Source: Betaproteobacteria bacterium (GTDB lineage Bacteria; Pseudomonadota; Gammaproteobacteria; Burkholderiales; Rhodocyclaceae). From it: a DNA stretch of 64,000 nucleotides. The translations under genes and the position numbers were made by a program. Below the pieces are notes generated by a model. It did no database searches and had not been told where the DNA came from. It saw only the letters and a list, made by a program, of their open reading frames with translations. The stretch lies in contig JAPTVL010000275.1 in the NCBI GenBank assembly GCA_028065725.1, positions 3,585-67,584 on the forward strand, read 5' to 3'. Position 1 is the stretch's first letter, and every line of letters begins with the position of its first letter. Positions 26,263-34,164 of the stretch are shown in pieces.

Positions 26263-26746
26263 GTTGGCGGATATGAAGGATGTTGGGGCTCATCGACAGC
26301 AGTTCGGCCATTGCGGTCGTTGGCCTCTGGTCAGGTGAATGCCCGTTGTCCGGTAGGTTGCTGCCGTTGAGTCGGTCAGACTGTTGTCTTCACAGCACAG
26401 ATTGACCAGTCTGCGCGCTTTCATTGATCAGGAGAAAGTATGGGCAGACGCTCAGCGAGAGGCAGCTACCGTGCGGTAACGACGCCGAACAAGCGCTATT
26501 AATCTACCACCCCGTATTTGCAGGTGGTGCTCCATTTAAGCGAATCCACACTGCATTTACGCATCACTTTGATGCAAATCAAGAAGCAAGCCAGGGTGCT
26601 GAATACAGTGCGAATGTGGCGTTCGCTTGGTTTGATCGCATCAGAATCAGAACTAGAGACAAACCTAGGATAAGCCTACGCTGAGTGTTGAGAACGCGTA
26701 GACGACTTGGCTTTCAGCTATTCAAATTCGATACAGGAGGTTAGCC
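26263..26746. other. Intergenic region upstream of the molybdoenzyme operon
   Basis: Nearly 500 bp with no convincing gene. A 20-codon frame with a good ribosome site (AGGAGAAAGT before the ATG at 26440, ending 26502) starts MGRRSARGSYR; it may be a leader peptide or chance. AGGAGG lies seven bases before the arrA ATG. No clear operator was seen. Confidence 0.45.
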
Positions 26747-29305
26747 ATGAAATTGACCAGACGTGATTTTATCAAGGCGTCGGCCGCGTCCGCTGCCTGG
26801 ATGCTCGGTGGCAGTGCGGCGGCTGCCGTCCAAGAGAAAGCCAAGCACAAACCCATGCCGTTCAAGAATGCGCTGATCCCGCGCAAGGCAAGGCGCAGCA
26901 CCCCGGCCAAGGGCGAATGGGTGGCCAGCACATGCCAGGGCTGTACCCAGTGGTGCGCGATCCAGTTATTCGTCAGCGGAGGCCGCGTCACGCGCGTGCG
27001 CGGCAACGAGCTTTCCAAGAGCAACCACGGATATGTCTGCCCGCGCGGTCACCTGATTCCGCAACAGACCTACGATCCCGATCGCGTCAAGGTACCGATG
27101 AAACGGACCAATCCGCTGAAGGGTCGTGGCATCGATCCGAAGTTCGTGCCGATCAGTTGGGACGAGGCGATCACCATCGTCGCCGACAAGATGATCGAGT
27201 TGCGCAACGCCGGCGAGCCGGAGAAGCTGATGTACATGCGCGGACGCTACTCGCCGACCGCACAGGAACTGCTGTACGGCACTCTGCCCAAGATCTTCGG
27301 TACCGGCCAGTATTTTTCGCACAGCGCTATCTGCGCCGAAGCCGAGAAAATGGGCCCGGGCCTGACGCAAGGCTTCTATGGCTACCGCGACTACGATCTG
27401 GAAAAGACCAATTGCCTGGTCGTCTGGGGTGCCGACCCGCTGGCCTCCAATCGCCAGGTACCGAATACCATTCACCGTTTTCATGAAATCGCCGCTCGCG
27501 GCACAGTGATCGCGGTGGATCCGCGATTGTCCAACGCCGCGGCCAAAGCCCACGAATGGCTGCCGGTCAAGCCCGGCACCGACGGTGCGCTGGCCGGTGC
27601 CATCGCTCATGCGATCCTGACCGAAGGTCTGTGGAACAAGGAGTTTGTCGGTGACTTCAAGGACGGCAAAAACCTCTTCGTTGCCGGTGCAACGGTCGCC
27701 GAAGATGCCTTTGTCGAGAAGGAAACCTCGGGTCTGGTCAAGTGGTGGAACCTGGAGTTGAAGGATCGCACCCCGACTTTTGGTGAAAAGGAAGCGGGAA
27801 TCCCAGCCGACCAGATCCTGCGTGTGGCCCGTGCCATGGGCAAGGCCGGTCCCGGCACGGCGGTGTGGATGGGCCCCGGTGCGGCGATGATGCCGCGCGG
27901 TACCTACGCCGCGATGGCGGTGTATGCACTGAACGGCCTGCTGGGTTCGATCGACATCGTGGTCCTGGAAGGCGCTCCCGGCGCACCGCTCAACAAGTTC
28001 CCCAGTACCGACAAGTTCGTCGATGAGGTCGCCAAGAAAGGCAGCAAGACAGGCAAGAAGCTTGACGGTCGGGGCGAAAAGAACATGCCTGCGATGATGG
28101 GTTCCGCTATGAACAACGTGCCCAACAACATGCTGATCAACCCGGGCGCGGTCAAGGTACTGCTCGCTTCGTGGAACAATTACAATTTCTCTTGCACCGG
28201 CGCTGATCGCTGGGACAAGGTGCTGGCCAAGGTGCCGTTCTTCGCGCATATGGTCACCAACCCGTCGGAAATGACCCATTTCGCCGACGTCGTACTGCCC
28301 TCCACCCACAACAGCACCGAGGGTTGGTCCATCGTCACCAACGGCAGCAATGGCTACAGCTATGCGTCGATCCAGCAGAACCCGATCAAGCGCGTGTTCG
28401 ACGTCAAGCAGGAAGAATCCGAAGTGGTATGGCTGCTGGCGCAGAAGCTGAAGGTCAAGGGTTTCCCCAATCTGGCCGACTACTACGACACGATCAAGGA
28501 TCCCGAAACCGGCAAGTCGGCAACCAGCGAACTGGAGTTCGCCGAGATCACCACGAGGTTCCTCAGCGCGCCGATCTGGATGGCCAAGGAAGCACCCAAG
28601 GGCGACGCCCAGATTAAGAGTTGGGCCGAGTTCAAGGCCAAGGGCGTGTTCCATGGCCCGCGCTACACCCTCAAAAAGGGCTGGGGCGGCAAGTTCAAGA
28701 CCGAGACCAAGAAGTTCGAGTTCTACAGTGATACGTTAAAGAAACGTCTGACCGAACATGCCAAGAAGTTCGAGACCACCACCGACGACATCCTGAATGT
28801 AAGCGGCTACACCGCGCGCGGCGACCTGGCTTTTGTGCCGCATTATGAGGTACCTAAGCGTCACGGCAGCGTGGAGGAGTTCCCCTTCACTTTCATCGAC
28901 TACAAGTCGCGCCTGAATCGCGAAGGCCGCTCGCAGAACCTGCCTTGGTATCAGGAGTTCAAGAAGGTCGATCCGGGCGATGTGTCCTGGGGCGACGTGG
29001 TCAAGATGAATCCGGCTGACGGCGCCAAACTCGGGCTGAAGACCGGCGACAAGGTAACCATCACGTCGCTGGCGGGTTCCATCACGGTTGACCTCAAGCT
29101 TTGGGAGGGTGTGCGTCCCGGCACTGTGGCCAAGTGCTACGGGCAGGGGCATTGGGCATATGGCCGTGTCGCGTCCAAGGACTACGCCAAGGCTGTCACT
29201 CTGGGCGGCAATAACAACGAGATCCTCGTAGATGACTATGACCGCTTGAGTGGCGCCACGGCCCGCAACGGCGGCTTCACCGGCGTGCGGATCACCAAGG
29301 CCTGA
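26747..29305 (+). CDS. arrA: Respiratory arsenate reductase catalytic subunit (ArrA-like molybdoenzyme)
   Basis: An 852-aa DMSO-reductase-family protein. A TAT signal (RRDFIKASAA, then a hydrophobic stretch) sends it folded to the periplasm. A [4Fe-4S] site is exactly C63-x2-C66-x3-C70-x27-C98. Residues that bind arsenate in the Shewanella ANA-3 ArrA structure are present with the same spacing: R165 in MRGRY, H192-S193 and K201 in SHSAICAEAEK, Y213 in GFYGYRDYDL, and the molybdenum ligand C196. RGRY is the motif reported for ArrA; arsenite oxidase ArxA differs there. Followed by an iron-sulfur subunit and a TorD-type chaperone. A related reductase (polysulfide, selenium oxyanion) remains possible. 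Confidence 0.78.
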   Translation: MKLTRRDFIKASAASAAWMLGGSAAAAVQEKAKHKPMPFKNALIPRKARRSTPAKGEWVASTCQGCTQWCAIQLFVSGGRVTRVRGNELSKSNHGYVCPRGHLIPQQTYDPDRVKVPMKRTNPLKGRGIDPKFVPISWDEAITIVADKMIELRNAGEPEKLMYMRGRYSPTAQELLYGTLPKIFGTGQYFSHSAICAEAEKMGPGLTQGFYGYRDYDLEKTNCLVVWGADPLASNRQVPNTIHRFHEIAARGTVIAVDPRLSNAAAKAHEWLPVKPGTDGALAGAIAHAILTEGLWNKEFVGDFKDGKNLFVAGATVAEDAFVEKETSGLVKWWNLELKDRTPTFGEKEAGIPADQILRVARAMGKAGPGTAVWMGPGAAMMPRGTYAAMAVYALNGLLGSIDIVVLEGAPGAPLNKFPSTDKFVDEVAKKGSKTGKKLDGRGEKNMPAMMGSAMNNVPNNMLINPGAVKVLLASWNNYNFSCTGADRWDKVLAKVPFFAHMVTNPSEMTHFADVVLPSTHNSTEGWSIVTNGSNGYSYASIQQNPIKRVFDVKQEESEVVWLLAQKLKVKGFPNLADYYDTIKDPETGKSATSELEFAEITTRFLSAPIWMAKEAPKGDAQIKSWAEFKAKGVFHGPRYTLKKGWGGKFKTETKKFEFYSDTLKKRLTEHAKKFETTTDDILNVSGYTARGDLAFVPHYEVPKRHGSVEEFPFTFIDYKSRLNREGRSQNLPWYQEFKKVDPGDVSWGDVVKMNPADGAKLGLKTGDKVTITSLAGSITVDLKLWEGVRPGTVAKCYGQGHWAYGRVASKDYAKAVTLGGNNNEILVDDYDRLSGATARNGGFTGVRITKA

Positions 29306-29325
29306 GCGCCGTCGATAAGGAGACT

Positions 29326-30135
29326 ATGATGAAACTAGGAATGGTTATCGATCTGGGACGGTGTGTGGGCTGTGGAGCTTGTGCCTTTGCCTGCAAGACA
29401 GAAAACAACACGCGCAACCGCAATAGCGAAACAGGCCAGAGTCACAACTGGGCCGACTTCCTGATGTACAGCGAGGGAACGTTTCCCAATACCAAGCACT
29501 TCGTGATACCGGTGCTGTGCAATCATTGCGACGAGCCTCCCTGCATCAAGATTTGTCCGGGCAATCCGGAAAAGGCGGGCAAGGGCAAGCCCTACAAGGC
29601 GTTGTTCAAGACGCCGGAGGGCATCACCATGCACAACCCGGAACTCTGTGTCGGTTGCGGTGACTGCCAGACAAAGAAAGGCTGCCCCTACAGCCACGAG
29701 AAACTCGACGCCAAGAGCCTCACCGGCGAGACCTACAGCGTGATCAGTCTCAACCCCGCGGAGGATGAACCGCAGCCTTTCTGGGCCGACAAGACCTTGG
29801 CGATTCCGGGCTGCACCTCGTCGGGTGCCGAAGTAGCGGCCAGGGCCGGTGCCCGGATTCCTGCGATGAATGCGTGGCAGGGCGGCGAACTGCAGGCGAT
29901 CCGTTCCGACGACGTGATCGAGAAATGCACCTTCTGCTACCACCGCGTTACGAACGGCCTGCAACCGGCTTGTGTCGAGGTCTGCCCAGCCCAGGCGCGA
30001 ATCTTCGGCGACCAGCAAGATCCAAAAAGCAAGATCTCGCAGATCCTGAAGAAGGAAAAGTCCTTCCGCCTGCAGGAAGACAAGGGTACCAAGCCCAATG
30101 TGCACTACATCGGCAAGTACAGCCCGCGCGCGTGA
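29326..30135 (+). CDS. arrB: Iron-sulfur subunit of the arsenate reductase (ArrB-like)
   Basis: A 269-aa ferredoxin subunit that passes electrons to the molybdoenzyme. Four cysteine groups fit four [4Fe-4S] clusters: CVGCGACAFAC near the N-terminus, CNHCDEPPCIKIC, CVGCGDCQTKKGC, and CTFCYHRV with a later ACVEVCP. There is no signal peptide, which fits export together with the TAT-bearing partner. Two ATGs stand in tandem at 29326; AAGGAG is just upstream. Twenty base pairs separate it from arrA. No NrfD-type membrane subunit follows, so electrons probably come from a quinol dehydrogenase such as CymA encoded elsewhere. Confidence 0.85.
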   Translation: MMKLGMVIDLGRCVGCGACAFACKTENNTRNRNSETGQSHNWADFLMYSEGTFPNTKHFVIPVLCNHCDEPPCIKICPGNPEKAGKGKPYKALFKTPEGITMHNPELCVGCGDCQTKKGCPYSHEKLDAKSLTGETYSVISLNPAEDEPQPFWADKTLAIPGCTSSGAEVAARAGARIPAMNAWQGGELQAIRSDDVIEKCTFCYHRVTNGLQPACVEVCPAQARIFGDQQDPKSKISQILKKEKSFRLQEDKGTKPNVHYIGKYSPRA

Positions 30136-30232
30136 CATAGAATCGGGGGCCGGTTGCGACCGGCCCTTGTCTTGTCGCGCCCCGGCTGCGGCCATTCCGC
30201 TCGCGCCGGACGCATCCGCTTCAGGAGTTCCA

Positions 30233-30895
30233 ATGACCGACTATGCCACCGGCAGCGCAGGTGCGCGCGAGGATTTGTGCCGATATCTTGCGGCCTGCTA
30301 TTACGAGCCAAGCAGGGATTTCAGCGAAGAGCGCCTGTTCGATTCCATGCTGACTGCGGCGAGCGCCATCGATCCCGGCCTCGCCGAATCGGCCCGCAAG
30401 CTGGGCGCAGCCTTTGACGCGCAGGACCTGCAGACGCTGCTGGTCGACTACACCCGGCTGTTCATCGGGCCTTCACAGCCGGTGGCGATGCCCTATGCTT
30501 CGTTCTGGCTGACTGACGATGCGTCGAAAAGGCATGAGGCGACGATGACGGTGCTCGACTTCTACGAGCAGGGGGGCTTTGGCGTCAGCGATGACTTTCG
30601 CGAATTGCCCGACCATGTCGCCGCCGAGCTCGAGTTTCTATATCTGCTGATCTTTTCGCAAAACCAGGCGCAATTCGGCGGCAATGCAAACGAACTGACG
30701 GCTGCCAACACAATGCACAGCCGCTTCGTGGCCGAACATTTGGGCGCCTGGATCGGCAGCTTTGTCGAAGCTGTCAGAGCAGGTGCCGAAACCGCGTTCT
30801 ATCGGGAGCTGGCAGAGTTCACCGAGCGCTTCGTGGGGCTTGAAGCTGATTTGGCACCTGCTGCCGCGAGTGCCGATCTTTCGCCGATCGGCTAG
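30233..30895 (+). CDS. arrD: TorD-family molybdoenzyme chaperone (ArrD-like)
   Basis: A 220-aa all-helical cytoplasmic chaperone that holds the TAT enzyme until its cofactor is in place. The family signature LPDHVAAELEFLYLLIF is present near residue 125, with the upstream YTRLFIGPSQPVAMPYASFW segment. The ATG at 30233 follows CAGGAG; the longer upstream frame overlaps the end of arrB and is less likely. It lies 97 bp after arrB on the same strand and completes the three-gene unit. The name follows its neighbour; it could equally be called torD-like. Confidence 0.85.
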   Translation: MTDYATGSAGAREDLCRYLAACYYEPSRDFSEERLFDSMLTAASAIDPGLAESARKLGAAFDAQDLQTLLVDYTRLFIGPSQPVAMPYASFWLTDDASKRHEATMTVLDFYEQGGFGVSDDFRELPDHVAAELEFLYLLIFSQNQAQFGGNANELTAANTMHSRFVAEHLGAWIGSFVEAVRAGAETAFYRELAEFTERFVGLEADLAPAAASADLSPIG

Positions 30896-31226
30896 GTCCT
30901 GTTGACAAACATCGCAACCCACAAATGCCATTGGGTTGATCAAGCGGAATAGTCGCTCCGGGCTGTAGTCGGTAAGCTACTTCAGCGCGGCGCTCAGATC
31001 GCGTCGCGGCCCGCCCGGTAAGCGGATTGTTTTGCCAGAGTGCGATGAACTTTGCAGGGGCCATGCGGGTATCGCCGTTGAAAGTCGGCGCTGACGGAAC
31101 GGCGGCCGAACGAATGCCGTCCGGACTGAGCGCGGACCAGCCTGAGATTTTTCTTAACCATTGGCACGGGGGCGGTGTACTTCGGGAACTTTTGGGCTTC
31201 TCACCGGCTTTGCGCTCGACGGGTTT
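30896..31226. other. Intergenic region after arrD
   Basis: 330 bp without a convincing gene. A minus-strand frame starting at 31064 (FIALWQNNPLTGRAATRSER) runs into arrD and may be a small decayed piece; I cannot assign it. No terminator hairpin stands out. Confidence 0.35.
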
Positions 31227-31703
31227 TCAGTTGGACACGGGCGCCTGGTTGAAAATTGGACTCGGTGTCGCTCCCTCTCCCTGCTCGACCGCGATCACCT
31301 CGACATCGAAAATCAGGTGCTTGCCGGCAAGGGGATGGTTGCCGTCGAGCATCGCCCCGCGCTCGGTCAGGGCAACGACATTCAACTTGAATCTTCCTTC
31401 GCTGCCGCCGGGGCTGAGCTGCATGCCGGGCTGCAGATCCAGGTCGGGAGGAAGATTCTCGCGCACCGCTTCGAACACCAGTTCCGGACGATGGTGACCG
31501 TAGGCTTCCTCGGGAGGTAGCTGGATTTGTCCGCGATAGCCCGGTTCCCTGCCCATGAGCCGGGCTTCGACACCGGCGATCAGCTGTTGCCGGCCGCAAA
31601 CGAAGACCAGTGGCTTGCTGCCATCGTCGAGCAGCGCGCCGGCGGCGTCGAAGACGCGACAGTGCAGGGTCACGCGGCTGCCGTCCATGATCGGGGTGTT
31701 CAT
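31227..31703 (-). CDS. FKBP-type peptidyl-prolyl isomerase, SlpA/SlyD-like
   Basis: A 158-aa cytoplasmic proline isomerase and chaperone. The FKBP pattern is visible: VTLHCRVFDAAGALLDD, LVFVCGRQQLIAGVEARLMG, the insert-in-flap segment IQLPPEEAYGHHRPELVFEA and AGKHLIFDVEVIAV at the end. There is no His-rich metal tail as in SlyD of enterobacteria, so it is nearer SlpA. The start chosen is the ATG at 31703, preceded by AAGGAG on the coding strand; a longer open frame upstream has no ribosome site. It stands alone. Confidence 0.85.
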   Translation of the reverse strand: MNTPIMDGSRVTLHCRVFDAAGALLDDGSKPLVFVCGRQQLIAGVEARLMGREPGYRGQIQLPPEEAYGHHRPELVFEAVRENLPPDLDLQPGMQLSPGGSEGRFKLNVVALTERGAMLDGNHPLAGKHLIFDVEVIAVEQGEGATPSPIFNQAPVSN

Positions 31704-31737
31704 CGCTGCACTCCTTGTTCGCTCCAATACTATTTGG

Positions 31738-31974
31738 TCACGCCCGGCGGTCATGGGGCGGCCGCAGGATCTTCCACACCAGCCAGAACCAGAACGGCAA
31801 CAGGGCGACGACAAGCTGTTGCAAAGCCTCGGTCAGGGCGGCCGTTCCGGTCGCAGGATAGGCCTCCGCCAGGTGAGCGGCGATCATGCCGCGTTCCCCG
31901 GCTCGCAGCTGCGCCTCGTTGAAATGCTGCATGCGCAGGATCACCAGTTCCCAGCCAATGCGGTTGTGTGGCAT
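31738..31974 (-). CDS. Possible small membrane protein, unassigned
   Basis: A 78-aa frame starting MPHNRIGWELVILRMQHF and ending in one hydrophobic helix (LQQLVVALLPFWFWLVWKIL) with a basic tail. It lies upstream of the FKBP gene on the same strand, 34 bp away. No clear ribosome site precedes the chosen ATG, and the open frame continues to 32064. It could be a real single-span protein or a remnant; I do not recognise the family. Confidence 0.35.
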   Translation of the reverse strand: MPHNRIGWELVILRMQHFNEAQLRAGERGMIAAHLAEAYPATGTAALTEALQQLVVALLPFWFWLVWKILRPPHDRRA

Positions 31975-32265
31975 TGAGCACAGAGGGCTACTAGCGATTT
32001 TCGATAAGCAGCCGTTCAGATTTGTGGCTTCCGTTTTCCGCTGCAAGTCCTCTAGCGACGGCAATGCGAGTGGTAGCTGTCGCTCAACTGGCTCGCCTTC
32101 AATGACCGTTCAGGCCGAACTGCTGACGCCCACTCCCTCAACACGTGTGGCAGTTACCGCTGCCAAGCCACCATTCGCGAACACCACGTCATCGAATTCC
32201 GGAGCTCTTGAAGGACCAGAGGGACCAGAGCATCCCGCCTCAGTGGAAGCCTTTTGGCTTTGCCT

Positions 32266-32475
32266 TTAGGGTTGCTCCTCGGCGCCGAACCGCTCATCCA
32301 GCATCTTCTTTACGGTATCGAGACGGTCCTTGCACACCTTGTAACTCGCCAGCGCGGAATCCACCTGCGGAATCAGTTGATCGATATCCGGCTCCTGCTG
32401 CGATCGCATCTTCTCCGCAATCGCACGCAAATTATCGTAGTTCGTTTTGAACGTCTCGGTTTCGGCTGTTGCCAT
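32266..32475 (-). CDS. xseB: Exodeoxyribonuclease VII small subunit-like protein
   Basis: A 69-aa acidic helical protein. The pattern FKTNYDNLRAIAEKM, then DIDQLIPQVDSALASYKVCK and RLDTVKKMLDERF, matches XseB, the small subunit that activates ExoVII. Two ATGs stand in tandem; the second (32475) has the better spacing to AAGGAG. It is the last gene of a small minus-strand group with a secreted protein and a truncated xseA, an arrangement that suggests an ExoVII brought in on the mobile element and separate from the chromosomal housekeeping copy. Confidence 0.75.
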   Translation of the reverse strand: MATAETETFKTNYDNLRAIAEKMRSQQEPDIDQLIPQVDSALASYKVCKDRLDTVKKMLDERFGAEEQP

Positions 32476-32485
32476 CATCGTCTCC

Positions 32486-32797
32486 TTAATTGACCGGCCT
32501 TGGCTTGAGCTGTGTCCCTGGAATCGGGCTGACTTTCGCTCCCTTCGGCAGTTCCGGAATGTCCGACAAGTTCCCAATGTGCATTTCGACCACCCTGCCT
32601 TTGTCAAATCGCTGAAACGGGACCTCGCCCGGCAGCAACAGCACCGGCAAGCACACCTGTTTGTATCGGGTGGCGCCTACCATAACGTCTCCCTCTTTGC
32701 AGTCCTCCGCATGGACGCTACAGGCCATCAAGAGAGCCAGGAGCGCTATTGATGTGCGATATTTGTACATGCGCGGTTTTGTTTCCGGTGCTGCCAT
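32486..32797 (-). CDS. Small exported protein between xseA' and xseB
   Basis: A 103-aa protein with a signal-like segment YRTSIALLALLMACSVHA followed by a mature part that starts AEDCKEGD and has one more Cys (QVCLPVLLLPGEVP). The ATG at 32797 has GGGAGA upstream; an inner ATG at 32770 would give a shorter lead. It lies 10 bp before the xseB start and 17 bp after the xseA' stop, so it belongs to the same transcript. I do not recognise the family. An exported protein between two nuclease subunit genes is unexpected. Confidence 0.6.
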   Translation of the reverse strand: MAAPETKPRMYKYRTSIALLALLMACSVHAEDCKEGDVMVGATRYKQVCLPVLLLPGEVPFQRFDKGRVVEMHIGNLSDIPELPKGAKVSPIPGTQLKPRPVN

Positions 32798-32814
32798 GAT
32801 TTTCGTCTCCCTGG

Positions 32815-33095
32815 TTATTCGGTCACGGCGCCGACCTGGCCATCCGCAAACTGCAATTCGATTCGTTCGCCGGCGCCCAGCTGCGCTTTCCTCGTCACCG
32901 GTTTGCCATCACGATGCCGCGCAAGTACGAACCCTCGCTGCAGCGTCTTTTCGGGCCCGAGCCCCAACACAAACTCTGCGGATGCCTTCACGCGATCGCC
33001 AATATTTCGGACCGCGAGAAACGATCGGTCCCGAATCAGGCTGCGCTGGCCATCGATATCGGTCTCTACCGCAGCAACGTCGTTCGCCGCGGCCG
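32815..33095 (-). pseudogene. xseA: Exodeoxyribonuclease VII large subunit, 3' end only
   Basis: About 93 residues survive: a coiled region (VETDIDGQRSLIRDRSFLAV) then the conserved LGPEKTLQRGFVLARHRDGK and ELQFADGQVGAV, which match the C-terminal end of XseA. The upstream frame continues but switches at about 33090 to the antisense of a sirtuin gene, so the N-terminal OB-fold and catalytic core are missing. ExoVII activity from this copy is lost. Confidence 0.75.
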
Positions 33096-33675
33096 CATGA
33101 ATGACCTCGATTATGAATGGCGAAGAATGAAAGTGATGCGTGCGCAGCCAAATTCCGCACACCTTGCAATTGCCGCCTTTGAAACAAGGGTGCCGCGATT
33201 GACGGTGGTTACCCAGAACGTGGATGACCTGCACGAGCGGGCCGGCAGTCGCGATGTGTTGCACCTGCACGGCCAACTGAATAGTCCCTTCTGCTTTGCC
33301 TGTCGGCGACCCGCCATCTATCCGGACGCCATTCCCGATGAACCTGAAGGCGGCCGGCAGGTGGAACCACCTCGATGTTCTTGCGGCGGACGTATCCGAC
33401 CGGGGGTTGTGTGGTTCGGCGAAATGCTTCCCAAAACTGAATGGGACGCAGCCAACGACGCCGCGAATCATTGTGATGTATTCCTGAGCATCGGAACATC
33501 GTCAGTCGTTCAGCCGGCAGCAAGCCTGACGATGATGGCAATTCAACGTGGTGCCATCACTATTCAGGTCAACCCAAATCCGACGGCTCTTGATGATCAG
33601 GTGACACTCAATCTGCCTGGGCCTGCGGGCCAGGTGTTGCCCGAGTTGGTCGAAACAATCTGGGGTGGTGAATAG
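33096..33675 (+). pseudogene. Sir2-type NAD-dependent deacylase lacking its N-terminus
   Basis: The C-terminal two thirds of a class III (SIRT5-like) sirtuin are present: NVDDLHERAGSRDVLHLHGQ with the catalytic His, a zinc site CFACRR...CSCGG, then GVVWFGEMLP, LSIGTSSVVQPAA and a final QVNPNPTALD. The first 75-80 residues with the GAGxSxxSGIPTFR NAD loop are absent. An open frame runs upstream to 32914, but those residues are antisense xseA, so the 254-aa reading is a chimera made by a deletion. Without the NAD loop it should be inactive. Confidence 0.78.
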
Positions 33676-33750
33676 ATCGAGATTCGACCCGACACGTTAT
33701 GTCGTACTGGTGTTCTAGCCTTCCTGCTGTGCCGCATAAATCCCCTATGG

Positions 33751-34152
33751 CAAATCGCATCAGGCTATGTCGATTTGGACAGGCTGACGTCTGGGTTCCA
33801 GCGCGGCGACTTGGTGGTCGTAGCTGGTAGGCCGGGAATGAAAAGGACTGAGTTGACGCTGGGTATCGCCGAGTATGTTGGTGTCGACCTTGCCTTGCCG
33901 GTCCTAATATTTACCCACGATGTTTCAGCGCAGCAGTTCGCGGTGCGGGCAATTGCATCCCGGGCGCGGGTTGATTTGAACAAATTGCACTCTGGCCGGC
34001 TTGCCGACGATGAAGAGGAAAGGTTGAGAAAAGGACTGGAGTGCCTATGCATTAGTCCTGTGTCGGCTCAGGGCACGTTGTTGCCGCTGATGGATTCCGG
34101 GTGGTGGCTTTCTACCGCTCCCATCATTTTTTCTTCTCCTGCATCTTCTTGA
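33751..34152 (+). pseudogene. Decayed fragment of DnaB-type replicative helicase
   Basis: From 33751 the frame reads QIASGYVDLDRLTSGFQRGD then LVVVAGRPGM, which is the start of the DnaB RecA-like domain. The Walker A loop is damaged: GRPGMKRTEL where GRPGMGKTAL is expected. Some 80 residues of further similarity follow (EDDEERLRKG, LCISP), then it ends. The primase-binding N-terminus and most of the ATPase are missing. It fits a plasmid- or element-borne dnaB that has been cut down next to the integrase. Confidence 0.65.
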
Positions 34153-34164
34153 TGTGGCGATGTC

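Noticed and set aside
26747..29305. Arsenite oxidase ArxA
   Set aside because: The active-site segment reads RGRY and no NrfD-type subunit or extra ferredoxin gene accompanies it; ArrA fits better, though phylogeny is needed.
32914..33675. A complete 253-aa sirtuin gene
   Set aside because: The first 60 or so residues are antisense of xseA, and the NAD-binding loop is missing; treated as a truncated gene.
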